Assembly: GCA_028023455.1 (NCBI GenBank)
Contig: JAQFVV010000513.1
Location: forward strand, 188,001 to 252,000
Direction: 5' to 3'
DNA length: 64,000 nt
Source of the DNA: Epiperipatus broadwayi
Taxonomy: Eukaryota > Onychophora > Udeonychophora > Euonychophora > Peripatidae
Shown here: positions 23,739-34,819 of the stretch, piece after piece
Position numbering within the stretch: the first letter of the stretch is position 1
Layout: each line of letters starts with the position of its first letter
Program-made: the position numbers and the translations under genes
Notes under the pieces: model-generated
Seen by the model: the letters and a program-made list of their open reading frames with translations, nothing else
Database searches by the model: none
What the model was told of the DNA's origin: nothing

Positions 23739-23739
23739 G

Positions 23740-24890
23740 TAAAGTATTTAGTAGTGTAATAATCCATTTTATTTAAATTCAATTTTTGTAAAAGTACAGT
23801 AGTCTATTATTATAATCTCATGGGATATAGAAATGTTTTGCTAAAAAAATAAATTATTCCTTACTTTGCCAACCTGCTTTGTTCAATTTGTCATCAACTT
23901 AAACATGAAGAAGTCATCACTAAATATAAAAAATTTAATGGAAGTATTCAAGTATTATTGTCTTGTAGAGTATATAATTTTGCCTATGTTGATAAGTCAT
24001 ATTGATTTACGACTAAATTTCATAAAAAGAACGTCACGAAAAATATATATATAAAACATTTTCATTAAAAGATATAAAGTTGAATGAGATAATATATTTT
24101 ATGAAGAAAATTTATTTAAAACACAATGGAAAAATACTTTTAAAGGAAAAAAACTTTTAAATATGACCCAACAATTATTTTAGAACGTGGAGATATTTCT
24201 TTCTGAAGAAATATTGGAAATATTTTAAAATTGAATTTTTCCTAGAAAATATAAGATCATTTGCAAGTATGTGACTTATATCATAATTAAAAAAATATTA
24301 CAAGTCAGTCATTAAGGTATGGGGGACATACAAAAGTATATTTAAATTATTTGGGAAAATAATTTAAGTTATTTGAAAATATTGGGAGAAGTATTGGTTG
24401 TATCAGAAGATATTAAAACTCAGTAAATATGGAAAAGTTACAAGAATTTGGAAAATTATCTTGACGAAGAGTATTTAAAATTAGATATTTACCTAATAAT
24501 ACATGTTAAAGATTTAAAGTTTTGGAGATAAGAAAAATATTAATTATATTAGTGTAAGTCTTATAAAATAAAAGTAAACGTACCGTATTTAACTTGAACT
24601 GTCAGTTTGGATTATATATTACAACGTTAAGAACCGGAGCATGCGTGATTATTGACGTCAAAAGTGTGTATTAATGTTTTTTTTTTACCAGGAGAAAAGA
24701 TACTTCATGTAATAAACTTATTATTATCAAGAAAAGAACATTTCATCATAAGAAATTTTAATAAAATTATTGTAAATATGGTTTTAGAATTAATTTTTAC
24801 TAACAAAATTATAGTAATATTTATTCATAGTATAAATATAGCATAGAAACAGAAAACATTAAATTATTTACTAACTTAGTAATTAAATTT
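23740..24890. other. AT-rich sequence, possible intron; one CRE motif
   Basis: Would be intronic if the 23.6-kb first exon is real. A perfect TGACGTCA palindrome occurs near 24653 in a slightly GC-richer patch (gaaccggagcatgcgtg). No coding exon recognised. Confidence 0.35.
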
Positions 24891-24894
24891 TATT

Positions 24895-25015
24895 GTAAAA
24901 AAAAAAAATCTTTAACTAAAAAAAAATTTTTAAAAAAAGGGTTTTAAAGGGGTAAAAATAAATTTTTAAAAAGGGGGGGGAGGGTTTTTTTTTTTATTTG
25001 GGGGGGGGGGGTTAG
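24895..25015. other. Homopolymer-rich stretch, possibly an assembly artefact
   Basis: Long runs of A, T and G alternate with little else, including G runs of 9 to 12. Poly(G) is otherwise almost absent from this AT-rich window. Confidence 0.6.
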
Positions 25016-25289
25016 TATATTTTAAAGTGTGACAATGTGGAATAAACGATAATAAAATCTTTATTTAGATCGTACTCCAGATGGCATCACTAAGTAATTG
25101 CCAACAGAAATTACTTATGATAATAATGTAAATTATTAATAGTTTTAAAATGTGTTTGTTATTTTGTACGGATGGATGCGGATATAAAACACACACCTAC
25201 TCATAATTTATCATTTGTTTAGTTATTTAAGAATATGCATAATTTTAATGATATGTAAAGATATTTAAACATAAAAGAAATATAAGTAT

Positions 25290-25938
25290 ATGATTCTATT
25301 AATTCTTCATAGAATTAGAAGAAGTTAACAGTTACAAATACCTTGGTCAGATTATTAATACAAATGGAAACATAATGGAGGAAATTAATCATAGAATTAA
25401 ACTTGGTTGGAGTGCTTTTGGTAGAAATAACTTGATACTAAAAGGAAATATGCCTATGTGTTTGAAAAGGATGGTTTTTAACAAATGTGTTTTACCAGTT
25501 CTTACTTATGGATCTGAGACTTGGACACTTAATAGAAGAGCAATACAGAGACTTCAGACCACTCAAAGGAGTATGGAGAGATGTATGTTGGGAGTAACAA
25601 GAAGAGATCGAAAATGCAATGTATGGCTAAGACAACAAATAGGTGTTACTGACCTTATTGAAAAAAATAAAAGATTGAAATGGAGTTGGGCTGGACATAT
25701 TGCTAGAAGAGATGATAATAAATGGACAATTGAAATTTTAAACTGGATTCCAAGGGATTGTAAAAGACCCAGAAAGAGACCACGTGTGAGATGGATGGAT
25801 GAAATAAGAAAATGTGCAGGGGTGTTGTGGAGAAGAGAAGCTAAAGATCGGAGAAGATGGATTAAACTTGGAGAGACCTTCATCCTGCAGTGGATTGATA
25901 ATGGTTGATGATGATGATGATGATGATGATTCTATTAA
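25290..25938 (+). mobile_element. Young 5'-truncated RTE copy with target-site duplication
   Basis: LINE homology runs from about 25313 to the (gat)n tail at 25905-25930 and covers the last fifth of the element. The duplication atgattctattaa occurs at 25290-25302 and 25926-25938. About ten bases (25303-25312) between the left duplication and the LINE homology are unassigned. The frame is intact to the natural stop. Confidence 0.85.
25375..25908 (+). pseudogene. C-terminal fragment of the RTE-like LINE protein
   Basis: A 177-codon frame collinear with the last part of the 3323-4063 frame. About 12 residues differ over 176 by eye, with no frameshift or stop, so this copy inserted fairly recently. 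It contains LTYGSETWTL, WSWAGHIARRDDN and RWMDEIRKC. It lacks the endonuclease and polymerase and has no function of its own. Confidence 0.85.
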
Positions 25939-25939
25939 A

Positions 25940-28900
25940 ACTGAATTGGATGTTTTGTTGAATAATTTAAAGTGTTAAAAATATGACACTGATTCTGATT
26001 GTTTGTGCTCAAGTTTGAGAACTATTAAAGAATGAAGTAATCTTGTCTTATTAGTTAGTTAGACTGTTATTTTAAAAATGAATTTATTTGTTATTATAGA
26101 AATGAGAATGAATTTAGCGATGTAAATTGGTGAATTTAAATGCTAATATCTTAGTATTAGGTTATATAAGATCAGGATAATATTGTATGTAGGTTTTATT
26201 TATATGGGAAGAAGAATATACTATATTGATGTTTATACAAGTATAGCTAACATGGCCCTATATCTTGTTTATATGCATGGCAGTGTTTATTTTTCTATGT
26301 GTTAAAGTTTAATGTGCCATAGTGCTGAATGAATAGCCTGGACATTATACTTGGTAGAAGAGATTATTAAACAAATATGTTATACCTCAGTTCATGTACA
26401 CTGTGCCCATGATGGTTAGTTGATAAAGGTGTTAAGTTGAAGTTATAGTTTACCCCATATGCCTACTAGTTTATGTGTTATTGAAATTTATTGGATTACA
26501 TTGTAAAAGGTGGTTGTTTTAAAATTGGAAATAATAAATGAGTTTGGAAATAGAGAATTGTTAAATTGGATAAGATAAGTTATGTTGCTTAGAGTAAAAT
26601 AAGTGTAAAAAATTATAAGAACATAATTTCATCAGTGAAAGAATCATAAAACTTTTATAGTTAAAAATGATATTTATTTTTTTTAGAAAATAAATAGTTG
26701 ACAATTTAAAAGAATTTATAATGATATTACTTAATTATTAAGAATTTTTAAAAAGACATATTTATAATGCATATTTTTATTTATGATTAAAGGTAATAAA
26801 CTGAATCGTGTTGAATGAATGAAAGTAGTCATAAGTTTTACAAAAATAATTTTATAACAACACACTAATCCATACATGATATTTAAAGTTTAAAGTAATA
26901 ATTAGTAAGTAGCTTAGTTTGATGGTATGCTATGAATTAAGGTTGTTCACATGAATATTATTGCAGAATGACTATACAGAATAATAAATAATTTTTAAAG
27001 TAAATAACAAGGATAAGTTCATAGTAAAAGTATTACCTATATTTTTTTTATTTAAAACCTATAAATTAATAATATCGAATAATTGTAATAAAAAAGTTAT
27101 ATAGTGATATTTTAAAAAATAAGAAATATTTTATTGAAGAAATGTTCTGTATCTTATATTTTAAGTCATTTAATTTGTATTGGAGAAGTACCTGAATAGG
27201 AATAAATAGAATTCTATCACAGATAATTATAATGAAGACATAATATTTGCACATCATAAATAAAATTTTATTTAAGAGTTATACTATTTTATTGATATAT
27301 TTTATTTAAGAAGTTTTACTTATTGTGTTGTTATGATGGTCATGGAATAATCACCAAAGATTTATATTAAATTATCTTAGTAATGATTGCCACATATTCT
27401 CAGATTATAATATCATACTAAATATATTTATTTAAGATGCCATATGGATAATAGAGAATTATATTACAATTTTATTATGAGATATACAAGAATAACATTA
27501 TGAATAGAAAGATAGTAGAGTGAATTGTAGATTAAAAATTAGTATTACTATTTGTTATTATTAATATTATTAAATTGTAGTTAGGAATGATATTAAATCT
27601 CTTATCATACTTGATTACAAAAGTTATAATTAATTTATCATTATTTTAAGAGAACCTGAGATAATTTGAGTTAAATTAGTTTTGAGAAAGATATTTAAAT
27701 TAATTTGTTAAAGGTAATTTACTTAATTAGTTTTGACTAAAGACGTAGGAGTACTATAAATGTGGTATTTAAGTAATAGGAATAAGGATAGTATTCTTAT
27801 GCCATTAAGGTGATATCCAGTGGGAGATTGTCTTAATGTATTCGCTCTGCTACTTGTAAACTCACTTCATAGTCTCATGATTTGATTAGATATTCATTTA
27901 TTTCATTTTATAAACCAGAACTATATTATTATTTATTAATTAAGTTAATTTAATCATTGATATTCTTAATAATATATTTATTATTAATTTAGATACATTT
28001 TAGATAAACATAGTTATTTATCTGAGCTAGATCAAGTAATTATAATTATATATTTCCAGGAAGTGAGGGTACAATATATATACATTTGATTGTTTTTTCC
28101 TGTATTTTTAATACATTTTTGTAATATAGTTTTGTGTGTGTGTGTGTGTGTATAATTTTTGTATTTTGAAAATTATATTGCATTAATTTATGAGTGAATT
28201 TATACTGGGGCTGTAATTAGACCATCAGAAAAATGGAACATTTCAATTGAATATATAAATAGTTACAAATAACATAATGGTGAAAATGTGACTGGTAAGG
28301 TAAATGGACTTCAAAAATATCCAAATGAGCACAAATTGTCATTCTCTTTTTATCTCATATTTGACTTATACTCTAAATGATTAACTGTTGAAACAAAAGT
28401 TAATGTAGATATTGTTAATTACTTTTACCAATAATATCACATCTTTTTGTATGATTCAAAGAGCTATTATGTTCCTTCTACTCCAGAGCCATTTATTGTA
28501 AGCTTCAGTAATCTATGAACACCAGATGGTGCACCTGAAGCCATTTTTACTTTGTATTATTCAAACTAGTATTTTGAATTTTTTTGATTTTTTTAAAAAG
28601 GAATATTTTAATTTAATACATAATTACTTATATCTGACTAACATTATGAAGTTATGAATTATAATGATTTCAATAAAGAAACTCTATTTGCTCCTGGATA
28701 ATTTTGCTTGATATGCTCCATGGAATAAAAGTTGTCTGCAAACAGCTTCAAGATAAAATATGAACATTACATTTTTTAAAACTTCATCAGCAATTTAAAT
28801 ATCAATCTGATTCAGAATAAGATCTTCTTCATGTAGCAAAAACTTAGTGATGATGTGGATGGTGAACCAGAATTTAAGTCTATAGCTGGAAAGTTCAAAT

Positions 28901-29650
28901 GATGATGATTTGCAGTATACTGAAATGGAAGCATTTTTTAATACACTATGGATGTTACATGGACATTGTAAATGAATATTTTAAATAACTGAAACTTTTT
29001 AATGATTATATTACTTTTTTACACAATTTCTCAGAAATTATAAATAAAAATCTAAGAAAAAACTAGTGATTTGAAGAATCTTTTAAAATATACTAATGGT
29101 GAAGATATCAGTGGAAAAGAATCCCATGATAAGATATTTGTTTATAAAGACAAGTTTCAGAAAAATAAATTTAAAATTCTTTTGAAGTTTTTTTAAAGGA
29201 TATTGCTGATCATTTGTGTAAGAGAAGCAGGCACAGACTGTTCATTTTTTAAATTAAAGAAGTATATTTTGCAATAGAAGTTTATAAACCCCTTGGATTA
29301 ATAGTAAATAATATATATATATATATTTGCTGAATTAGATATAAAACTATTATGTATTTTTAAATATATTTGTAGTTATATGTTTTAATATTGTCATTAT
29401 CTATTTGAATTATTAATTGCTTTTAGAAATATTCAAACTTTATGTCATATATCACCTTGCCTTTGAATAATGTATTAGACCAGAATCCATCATATCTAGA
29501 TTTGGATTGAACATTCATTGCTATGAACCTATGAGTGATAAATAATGCATAGCCAATGGCAAGCATGGGCCAATAAGCACAGATGCTTACTGAATCCAAA
29601 TGTTTCCCTTAATTAAGGATGGGGATCTGGCAATAAATAATCAGTCTTTT
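25940..29650. other. Long AT-rich stretch with no gene seen
   Basis: No coding frame with family resemblance. A (TG)n run lies at about 28132-28151. Between 28850 and 29250 a few short protein-like words occur (for example DDVDGEPEFKS), but stops interrupt them and no family is evident. Confidence 0.45.
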
Positions 29651-29663
29651 TGAAAGATCGGCG

Positions 29664-29815
29664 AACTACTGTCACAAAGCTGACAGGCAGAATACATGTT
29701 CTCCAGAAAACTATTTTGTTACAAACCTGAAAGACAGGATATACATTCTCCATATGCATTCTGAGAGAATTACCATCACAGAATTGAATGACAGAATAAA
29801 TGTTTTACAGACAAT
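29664..29815 (+). repeat. Tandem repeat cluster of about 47-bp units (left)
   Basis: Three or so diverged units, each built around a core like cacaaagctgacaggcagaa and ttctcc. Inverted units of the same family occur at 31240-31342. Confidence 0.6.
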
Positions 29816-30169
29816 AACGGTAAAGTTAAATGTTGATGTGACAGGGCAAGTCCACATTCATCACAGAAAGCTGCTAGAACCAAACACCTACACTATGCAA
29901 ACAGTCAAGCACAACTGGAATTGTCACCAGACCTACACATGAGACAGGTTGCCACAGAACACCTTGAAGTGATAAGGAAACTATTAGGTCATGTGCAGTT
30001 CTTCTTCCATAGTTCACCCTACAACTAGGAGCTATACTTAGTCAAACTGATGCAGGCTGAGTATAGTCATCATTGTAAATATGAGTGTATAATTGTTTCT
30101 GTATACATTATAACATTAGAAACCTATTTACTTGAGTTTATGTTTTATAATAACACTTCATGTACATAC

Positions 30170-30505
30170 ATAACAGCTTGGCACAGTTGACAAAATATAA
30201 TTTTTTTTTCGTTACAGCTGGGGAAAAAAAAGTTTTAAATATTTGTATTTACATGAATTCTGTAATAATTAAATCACATATATAGTGCCCAAATAAACAC
30301 AATAGGTTTGGTACAGTTGATAAAATAATTATAAAAAAAGAATTCCCTCATGGATGGGAAAAAAGTTTTTAAACATTTGTATTTACACGAATCTGTGATT
30401 ATTAAATCAGACACATATATGTATACTACCCAAATAAACAACAGATTTGGTGCAATTGACAAAATAAAATAAAAAAAATTCCACGGGAAAAAAAAGTTTG
30501 AGTGT
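30170..30505. repeat. Tandem repeat, unit about 130-139 bp, 2.4 copies
   Basis: The word ttgg(c/t)(a/g)ca(g/a)ttga recurs at 30178, 30308 and 30447. Each occurrence is followed in order by a poly(A/T) stretch, gggaaaaaa, a tttgtatttaca block, gattattaaatca-like sequence and cccaaataaac(a). Confidence 0.8.
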
Positions 30506-30685
30506 TGCCCTCTGTGAATTATTCGATTTTGTCATTAATAAAAAACAAAATTAACTGCTAATATTATTGGCTTGATAATAGAAAAAAGTTTAAAAATCAA
30601 ATGTGAGTGATTTTCATTAATAAAGGCAGAAACTTCTTTCAGTTTGATTGTTAAATTTTATTTTTAATCACAGTAGGTTGTCAAA

Positions 30686-30879
30686 TGAAGATTAAAAAAG
30701 CAACGAGTGATTACTTTCAGAAATATAATTTTTTCTCTTGGCATAAAGAGATAAAAAATAAAATGGCTAAAATTGGCTCAATTGAAGAATTTGGTCTGGC
30801 CTATCCAGAAAATTGGCTAACCTATAAAGATCAAGTACTTTTATTCTTATGGGCTAATCAAATTAAAAAGCCTGATTAA
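30686..30879 (+). CDS. Short open frame, unrecognised
   Basis: A 64-codon frame (starts MKIKKATSDYFQKYNFF, contains WHKEIKNKM and AYPENWLTYKDQ) with more even amino-acid use than most chance frames here. It lies between the two inverted repeat clusters. No domain recognised; it may be a remnant of a protein carried by that composite element, or chance. Confidence 0.15.
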
Positions 30880-31239
30880 AATTAGCCATGCTAATTTCTG
30901 TGGTTGGATTTCAGATTTACGAGGTTCTTAAAGCTCAAGCAATCCTTGAGGGTCCAGCTGATTTTGATAAATTATTGTCTCTACTAAGTAACTTTTTTAT
31001 TACTAAATCTTTAATAATAATGCAGGGATATCATTTTAATGTTTGTACATAATGTTAGTAACTTAAAAAAACTAGCTTTAAAATGCAATTTCGAAGATTT
31101 GCTTTTCATGGCTATGAAAAATCATTTTGTTTGTGGCATGAGAGACCACAATCTGCTTCATGTACTGTTTGATTCTTACTGTTTTCTAGTTCTGAATGTA
31201 AACTTGCCTTGTTGCATCAATCATTTAGCTTAACTGCTA

Positions 31240-31342
31240 TTGTCTGGTGAATGTGTATTCTGTTTTTCAGCTTTGTGAGAGAAGTTCTCTGGAGACTGTA
31301 TATTCTGCCTTTCAGCTTTACGACAGTAATTCTCCGGAAAAT
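31240..31342 (-). repeat. Tandem repeat cluster of about 47-bp units (right, inverted)
   Basis: Read on the minus strand, two units (cgtaaagctgaaaggcagaa, then cacaaagctgaaaaacagaa) match the units at 29664-29815. Confidence 0.6.
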
Positions 31343-31349
31343 AACGAGA

Positions 31350-32490
31350 TGAAAGCATTTTTTTTTTTTTTTATCAAATAAGAGGTTAATAGCACATATA
31401 AATTGTTCTTATTAATTTTTTGATTGTGTTATTTCAAAATTGTTTAAAAAAAGTTTGTGGTAAAACAGGATTAGGTGTATTGCATTTAAGGTAATGATCT
31501 ATGTAACTAGGCTATTTTGGCAAGGCTTAATTGTTTAAAGAGTCATCTTAAATTCTGTATTCACAAATCTAAAAAAAATTATCAGTTCAATCTCCATTCT
31601 AGTCTGTCATTGGTCAGACTAATAGCAACTGAATAAAAGAAGGGAAAAAATATTACTTGAACATTGTGGCCTATATTAACTTGAATGTTTTATTAACATT
31701 ATGAAGATATAAATAGAGATTGAATTTTCCTGAAAAGATTTGTCAATTCAACTAAATCTTAGACAACATACACTGATAAGTAAAACATTCTCATTATTAA
31801 TCTTCAGTCCAACATTGCAAATATATAATCAAGTAAAACTGAAAATGAATAAACTTAAAGCAAATAATATTTCTTATTTATTTATCTTATTCATGTTGTA
31901 CTAAAACAGGTAATATATCTTTTTGGTGATTTTTTTTAGTTGTAAAGATGTATTCTTGACTGTTTTGCAGATGGACAGTGAACAGCTTAGCACCATTCTT
32001 GGATTTATACATTGACATTATGAAGATCTGTTATTTGTATGGTTTATATTTGAAACAACTTCCTACCTCAACAAGAAAATTAATCTCAAATTTCAATGCA
32101 CTGATTATTAAATATTATTCTTGATTCATTCAAAAACAAAAATAGTAAGACTGTTATATAATACTGAATTTTTAATATGATGAATAATTAAGAAAATTAC
32201 AAAGGATTTTACAAAATTTGAAATTTTTTATTTAAGACTGCATTTTAATTCCTAAAATATAAAAACTTTCTGTATAAAATAAAATTAACCAAAAAAAAAT
32301 AAATAAATAAATAAACAAACCACCTTTTTCTCTAGTATCAAGATATATTGAAGTACATTTTTATTTGAAAAATAATAAAAGTGCTTATCTTTAATTTTAT
32401 GAAATCTTTTTCATCATGATTTCTTATTCTTTATAGTTTCTTCTAATTCTCATCCATATTTTTCTACACATAATAACATCATTGGTTTTT
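31350..32490. other. AT-rich sequence, no gene seen
   Basis: Includes an A/AAAT-rich run near 32288-32320. No element or gene recognised. Confidence 0.45.
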
Positions 32491-32499
32491 AATGATCTT

Positions 32500-32812
32500 T
32501 ATCAAGTCTTTTTCCATTATGTTTTCATTTTCTTTTCAGTTTTTTCTTCTTTTGTCCCTAATCCGTTATTATTCCTAGTATTCTATTCTATTATGGGCTT
32601 CTTATATGACCTAACTATTTAAATCTATTTTTTTCAATATCTGTTATCACAGTTTTTATACTTCAAATACTTTTCTCATCTCTTGATTTATCTTTTTAGC
32701 TGATTTCTTATCTTCTCATAGATCTCTTCTAACAATCCATTTGTTTAGCCAATAAGCTATGTTTGTTTTTCTTTTGTTATTGTCCATGTTTCTATTCCAT
32801 ACACTATTTAAA
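32500..32812 (-). mobile_element. Remnant of a third LINE (BovB/RTE-like C-terminus), minus strand
   Basis: The minus strand reads IVYGIETWTITKEKQT. After frame changes it continues with LAKQMDC-x-KRSMRR, NQEMRKVF and a basic block of Lys and Arg. This order (YGxETW, a motif like EAFEMWCxRRML, TNEEVL-like, a basic GKRxxGR region) is that of BovB/RTE-type reverse transcriptase C-termini. Several stops and frameshifts show it is old, and it differs from both other LINE families in the window. Confidence 0.55.
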
Positions 32813-32829
32813 AATATCATGCATAAAAT

Positions 32830-33440
32830 TTTTGTTTAATGTTTAAAAATTATATATATATTTATGAATAAAAATGTAATCATAAATGGTTCTCTATTTG
32901 ATACATTTATATTTTCATTTATCTAATTTTACAATTTGTTAAATTAATTCCATTTAGAATTGTTTTTTTTTTTTTCAAAATTATAATCCTTGGAAAGGTT
33001 TCTACTGAAGTTAATGAACATTCCTCCATGTAGTGAAATATCAAAGCGATGATGGATGATTCTGGAAATGCAGTCATGGGATTATCAAGAGCTGATGCTG
33101 ACTTGATGAAAAGTAATAGTAATTCAATTTTTATAAATCCCATCCATGCAGCAATGTCATTTACATGAAGTTATTATTACAAAATTACTTAAACCTTTAA
33201 TTCTCATACTTATTTTGAAAATTTCTTCTTGTTTAAGTTGAAGACTTTTTAAATTATTTTGACAAGCCAGCTTAATTTCTTTCATTGTCCTATGCAGTGT
33301 GAATAAATTTAAATAGTTTGTTCAATTATACATTTTTTAAAATGCATAACTTTTTCTGAGGATATTTTGATTATTAAACAGTTCAACTTTTGAGTCTGCA
33401 TTAGAGATAATTATTATTTACTTTACCATATACTATAGAC
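32830..33440. other. AT-rich sequence, no gene seen
   Basis: A 74-codon minus frame at 32919-33143 has no family resemblance and ends in a poly-Lys artefact of a poly(T) run. Confidence 0.45.
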
Positions 33441-33567
33441 AAGGTCTAACAATTAAGTTTGTGAACACATCTTATATAAAGTGCTACATATCTCATTGTC
33501 GAATATCATTACACTCACTTTTGAATTACTCCACATAGAAAGTTATGCACTGACACCTGTACCTAAT

Positions 33568-33801
33568 CTACCATTCAAAGAAATTTTGGAATTCTTTTTC
33601 TGAAGCAGTCATCAGAATCGTATTAACTTTCATATCCTGAATGTCATCAAAATGTCTTTTTAATATTTCATTTATCTTCAGGTAAAAAAAAAGGCCACAT
33701 AAGGTGAGTAGAAGGGGTCTTTTAATATAGTATTTGTATGTGAGATGCTGCACTGCCATAATGCAAGCGCTATGGAGAAAATGTCTTTTCATTATTTCCA
33801 A
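33568..33801 (-). pseudogene. Mariner transposase C-terminal fragment
   Basis: A 77-codon frame whose second half (LKINEILKRHFDDIQDMK, EKEFQNFFEW) corresponds to the family block PKLKxxLKGxxFxxIxDI...EFQxCFExW. The first half is out of frame with respect to the family. The catalytic Asp position is lost. Confidence 0.75.
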
Positions 33802-33973
33802 ATAGTAAACTTGCTTAACTATTTATTTATTTGGTACAAATTCGTAATGAACCATATTTCTGATATTGAAGATGATTTGCAATATTATTTTGATTCATGA
33901 TTTGGATTGACAAATTTTTTTGGTATGGAGATTGTGTATTTTGATGCTTTATTCCAGGGTTGTATTGATACAC

Positions 33974-34171
33974 TTATGATTTAATCATCAGTGATAACAT
34001 GGCTTGAAACATTTTCTTGCCTCTCCAAATGGTCTTGGAAAAGTTTGATTCTACTTTAGTGAACTGCTTCAGAATAATTTTTGCACACACCTTTCTCATG
34101 CAAAAATTTTTAGTTAAATCTTTTGTCTCTCTATCATTGTTTTCTTGGTCTGCTATGCTTTTCATTGTCAA
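33974..34171 (-). pseudogene. Mariner transposase N-terminal/middle fragment
   Basis: A 65-codon frame containing MRKVCAKIILKQFTKVE, the interdomain KVCAKWVPxxLT-type motif of mariner transposases. Flanking residues are only weakly family-like. Confidence 0.65.
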
Positions 34172-34756
34172 CCAATGATTTTGATGTATTTTTATCAGCT
34201 CTACTCATTACAGGGAGCCATGTCCTCTTTTCCTCAGAAATGAATTCTTTCCCTTCAGAAAAATGTTTAATCCGTTTTTACACTGCTGTTTTTTTATCAT
34301 TATGAGTTTGGACTAACATATCTCTCATTTATATTTTCCTGAAGGATTGTAAGGATGGTGTTTTAGTTGTATTAATATATTGGACTATTTCTATCATTTA
34401 ATATAGGTATTGAATGTCTTTAGAAAAATTTCACTTTGAGTCCTACTAACATATCAATAAATTTAATGTTTGTTTTATGTTCTAATTCAGGTTTGACATT
34501 CTTACAATAGCACACAAAAACAGGCAACAGCAATAATGAATGCCATTCAGCAAGATACCACTACATATTGCCAAGAATACTGTTTTGAGACATTGATATA
34601 ATCAAGGTTATGAAATTGTATCAAATTTTTATACATTGCTTCTATCATTAATATTCAAGGCAAGTTCAAAAACTTTATTGTCTGATCTTATGTATCTTTA
34701 TTTAATCTACATTCTTCTCATAAAAAACATGTTTCAACAACTGAAATCTCTAAAAC

Positions 34757-34817
34757 ATTTAATATATATATATATGTATATATATATATATGTGTATATA
34801 TATATATATATATATGA
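34757..34817. repeat. (TA)n microsatellite
   Basis: About 60 bases of TA interrupted by a few tg dinucleotides. It generates a spurious Tyr/Ile open frame. Confidence 0.9.
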
Positions 34818-34819
34818 AA

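Larger units (their letters stand above)
33442..34688 (-). mobile_element. Decayed mariner transposon (1,247 bp)
   Basis: Terminal inverted repeats aggtctaacaattaagtttg (33442 onward) and the reverse complement of tttattgtctgatct (ending 34688) match at about 20 of 26 positions. The right end is followed by TA; the left is preceded by CA, probably a mutated TA. Length is that of a typical mariner. On the minus strand transposase blocks appear in the right order: MRKVCAKIILKQFTKVE (near 34100), then SPYVAFFF, and NEILKRHFDDIQDMK-x-N with EFQNFFEWW (33568-33700), which match the start, the DD34D end and the C-terminal block of mariner transposases. Multiple frameshifts and stops are present, and the third catalytic Asp region (SPDLAPxD in the family) is degraded, so it is inactive. 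Confidence 0.85.

Noticed and set aside
25563-25883. 106-codon minus frame
   Set aside because: Antisense shadow of the LINE coding strand; the same shadow occurs at 3718-4134 and 17022-17243.
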